Origin: Bacteroidales bacterium
Lineage (GTDB): Bacteria; Bacteroidota; Bacteroidia; Bacteroidales; Bacteroidaceae
Direction of reading: 5' to 3'
Assembly: GCA_004557185.1 (NCBI GenBank)
Contig: SFEP01000043.1
Span: forward strand, 1-25,413
DNA length: 25,413 nt
The translations under genes were made by a program, and so were the position numbers. Below are positions 24,401-25,413 of this stretch, piece by piece. The stretch's first letter is position 1; each line of letters starts with the position of its first letter. The notes under the pieces were generated by a model, which had not been told where the DNA came from, did no database searches, and saw nothing but the letters and a program-made list of their open reading frames with translations.

Positions 24401-24925
24401 ACCTACTACATTGACGATGTCACCTACGGCCGCACCGACATTCCGCTCATGCGCCTCTCAGCCAACAGCCTGGCCTTCGAGGCTTATCCCGGAACCGATG
24501 CCCTCAGCACCACTGTGAGCGTCAGCACCGAGAACCTGGCCGAGCCCATCACCCTCACCCTCGGCGGCGCCAACAAGAGCAAGTTTGCCCTGACCACATC
24601 CACGCTGCCGACCGAAGGCGGTAACTTCGCCGTGAAGTTCAACTCCGACGACGAGGGCGTGCACGAAGCCTATGTGAAACTGGCCTCACGTGGAGCAGCC
24701 GACCAGTACCTCGTGCTCAGTGTCAACAACACCACCCAGACGGGCATCGCCTCGCTCGGCACCGACGCAGCCGACTACACCGTCTACGACCAAGCTGGCC
24801 GCCTCGTGCGCAACCTTCGCGGCGTAAGCGCAGCCCAGGCCACCGCCTCGCTGCCCGCCGGCCTCTACGTGGTGCAGAAGCGCACCCCGCAGCACATCAG
24901 CACCAGCAAAATCATGCTGCCCTGA
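21458..24925 (+). CDS. Large secreted multidomain protein with choice-of-anchor and type IX sorting domains
   Basis: A 1155-residue exported protein of unknown function. A signal peptide (1 to about 28, ending ALAQ) is followed by a beta-rich N-terminal domain (about 30-275), a Gly/Glu/Ser linker (276-292), an Ig-like repeat (about 293-390), an OB-fold-like segment (about 393-590; VVYYLQDATGGMALKD, GDKVTGIVGEI), two more Ig-like repeats (about 591-690 and 698-790; both ASPM/SPD-2/Hydin- or BACON-like), an acidic linker (about 792-810), a choice-of-anchor J-type jelly roll (about 812-990; HFDT...GWKNI...WWGYEF...YYIDDVTYG), a fourth Ig-like repeat (about 997-1090) and a C-terminal type IX (Por) sorting domain (about 1100-1155; YTVYDQAGRLV...LPAGLYVVQKR). 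Nuclease or adhesin relatives share this layout, but no catalytic residues are seen. It is the only plus-strand gene after the ATPase, divergent from the kinase/regulator pair, and ends in a hairpin terminator. Confidence 0.9.
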   Translation: MRKTCYTFCCMVFLLCAALLIPQAALAQVKWQENFNYPEGNLYGQGAWGKYGSNPDDPIQVTSTTLAYEGYPGGVQGKSVHLGPNAMAEDLLVRVVDDENGLLTGTLYYSALIQVNEPPTGAGYVMSLLPRTKNSVVKDGTSPIELGRLFINKGEADGTFKVGVERGGSNPVYAEGEYAKGTTLLVVVKYAIKDTQVGDGSADIVTLYINPSSYTEEPATPAAQTNINTTGSKLGNYGLQGFELRQCGKSSAAAPDMLVGMLRVATDYASLFSTEGEGGGESGGGSEETKPEITYTASALDLGYPFEGIAQNIQFHIKAANLTSDITVTPQGTELTSQVSTISAADAQSAEGYMLPLTLCAAQGSTGSGSIVLSSEGMDDVTLTFTWKSTPVTQVSTLAELNNGVGETFYLYTGEAVVSFVDAAVSPVVYYLQDATGGMALKDIYTATKTTLQQGDKVTGIVGEIINSFGVKNFQPWLPHIGTVLSQNNTVEPVQATLLDIKQAPQTYINRLVHVSHVTLTTNDATFAEGMTQPVMNDGTEAGKMRIFKQTSLIGTSIPTEAAEVVGLSTSMSAVIIGPRSADDVWVPAGEPAIEVTPTTLPMIEGQVGASNQVGTLHISARHLPGDVTIEVTGTNRSLFTTSVATISAGSSETDVVITYQPDAVGKHSARILIDCPAAPQLSQSIALSAYAIDPANPSSIEANPVPLAAFQAKVGETHEQTLTVTTVNLPDYAYVSLATPGAFRLSTGMLPKQAETPITVTFAPTEAGEYSNEIIITSLGMVDIHIPLTGTATGSQEEGDKEGDSLPLDDSAPLTIMQQHFDTVEKNKPLALEGWKNIAEVGNRAWWGYEFGDTDASQGEKTAKVTAYDSFVNEGDETPAQMMLVTPALDFKNAASRMFTFRVRGDYLRNEQPDRLELCYIDLAEGNMDVAPVEGFQMPCTQDESGEWFEYHIDLDGQPLADKFFMAFRFTGERGRTSSATYYIDDVTYGRTDIPLMRLSANSLAFEAYPGTDALSTTVSVSTENLAEPITLTLGGANKSKFALTTSTLPTEGGNFAVKFNSDDEGVHEAYVKLASRGAADQYLVLSVNNTTQTGIASLGTDAADYTVYDQAGRLVRNLRGVSAAQATASLPAGLYVVQKRTPQHISTSKIMLP

Positions 24926-24972
24926 TAAAGCCCAGGCCGGCGCCAACCCGCCAGCCTTCACCCCTAACAAGC

Positions 24973-25004
24973 GACTCCCGCGCCGTGCCCACGGTGCGGG
25001 AGTC
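24973..25004 (+). terminator. Hairpin terminator after the large secreted protein gene
   Basis: GACTCCCGC (24973-24981) pairs with GCGGGAGTC (24996-25004), and the stem continues inward through a G-U pair and CCGT/ACGG to a 4-base loop, 14 pairs in all. It starts 47 bases after the stop codon. No T-run follows, so release may depend on stem strength or Rho. Confidence 0.65.
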
Positions 25005-25134
25005 GGCGTATCATCCCCTCCGTCCCCTCCGCCCCAGCCTCTTGCCATGACGCGAAAGCCGACAAAGCACAACGAGCAAAGCACGTGTCGAAACAGATGG
25101 CGTGACAACCAACCCGCACCGCGTGACGAAAACA

Positions 25135-25186
25135 CTTCACGGCATCGGTCTCCAGCAGCGCAGCAAGTGGCCTTCACGGCATCGGT
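25135..25186 (+). repeat. Short direct repeat CTTCACGGCATCGGT
   Basis: The 15-base sequence occurs identically at 25135-25149 and 25172-25186, a 37-base period, just left of the palindromic element. The second copy runs straight into the GC-rich flank of that element. Confidence 0.7.
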
Positions 25187-25318
25187 TTTCGGCGGGGCGG
25201 GGGGACGGGAAAAGGAGATGCTACGTAAAAAATGTCACGTCGTACGTAAAAAATATCACGTCGTACGTAAAATTTTTTACGTAGCATCTATTTTCGGCAG
25301 GGCGGCGGGTCGTGAAAA
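25186..25318. repeat. Palindromic intergenic element, copy 2, with GC-rich flanks on both sides
   Basis: The 18-bp arms at 25216-25233 and 25272-25289 are identical to those of copy 1 (6740-6757 and 6796-6813) and again enclose 38 bases with two TCACGTCGTACGTAAA units. A 28-base GC-rich tail (25291-25318) matches the tail of copy 1. A diverged direct copy of that tail (25186-25213, four mismatches by eye) also precedes the left arm here, which is not the case at copy 1. The element lies about 180 bases past the terminator of the secreted protein gene. Confidence 0.85.
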
Positions 25319-25413
25319 CAGGCCGCCGGTGGGAACCTTTTCGTTAAGCCAAATGAGCAGCGCCAAAGCCGAGAGGATTTGAGCGATGCCATGGCGAGAA
25401 AAGGTCGGATGAA

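Larger units (their letters stand above)
25005..25413. other. Right-edge intergenic region
   Basis: Apart from the direct repeat and the palindromic element, this stretch shows nothing gene-like. Short open frames on the plus strand are repeat-derived or lack any recognisable pattern. The last 95 bases hold no promoter match or start of a recognisable protein. Confidence 0.5.

Noticed and set aside
25216..25289. Insertion-sequence terminal repeats
   Set aside because: The inverted arms enclose only 38 bases and no transposase is present between or around the two copies. The 18.5 kb between copies 1 and 2 consists of ordinary chromosomal genes, and the copies are in direct orientation, so it is not obviously a composite transposon.

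Overview
The window looks like chromosomal DNA of a GC-rich member of the Bacteroidales, probably a Prevotellaceae relative. The evidence is: several promoters with the Bacteroidetes pattern TTTG-N19-21-TAnnTTTG (cleanest upstream of uvrA and of tRNA-Leu); two secreted proteins with C-terminal tails resembling type IX secretion sorting signals; a lipoprotein with an acidic stretch after its lipobox cysteine; and family content typical of the group (a LacZ-like GH2 with extra C-terminal domains, a GH33 sialidase, FloA, a DUF4143 ATPase). The species is not determined.

Layout. Positions 1-1715 hold a comparatively AT-rich AAA ATPase/DUF4143 gene on the plus strand, preceded by four 33-34 bp tandem repeats carrying its likely promoter. 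A tRNA-Leu(CAA) on the minus strand follows, with its own promoter and terminator, then a degenerate 39-bp tandem array and a strong hairpin terminator. From 2391 to 21118 every gene is on the minus strand. Read in their direction of transcription (right to left) they are: a two-component pair (TPR histidine kinase, LuxR-type response regulator); uvrA, flavodiiron protein, nitroreductase and a HARE-HTH-like small protein, closely packed or overlapping, then a Cys-rich small protein; floA followed 21 bp later by a sialidase; upp; an alpha/beta-hydrolase lipoprotein; and a secreted beta-galactosidase broken by a short internal deletion. Divergent from the kinase, a 1155-residue secreted multidomain protein with a type IX-like tail occupies 21458-24925.

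How the genes may work together. uvrA, the flavodiiron O2/NO reductase and the nitroreductase look like an oxidative/nitrosative stress and DNA repair transcription unit. The sialidase and the (broken) beta-galactosidase point to use of host or dietary glycans. The kinase/regulator pair sits next to a large secreted surface protein; a regulatory link is only suggested by position.

The most unusual content is between the genes. A 74-bp palindromic element with perfect 18-bp arms occurs at 6740-6813 and again at 25216-25289, in the same orientation and with the same spacer length. There are also the 39-bp array that reads as 13-residue protein repeats, a 21-bp triplet repeat next to a hairpin terminator, and the ATPase leader repeats. 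No phage genes, CRISPR array, insertion-sequence transposase or rRNA was found.
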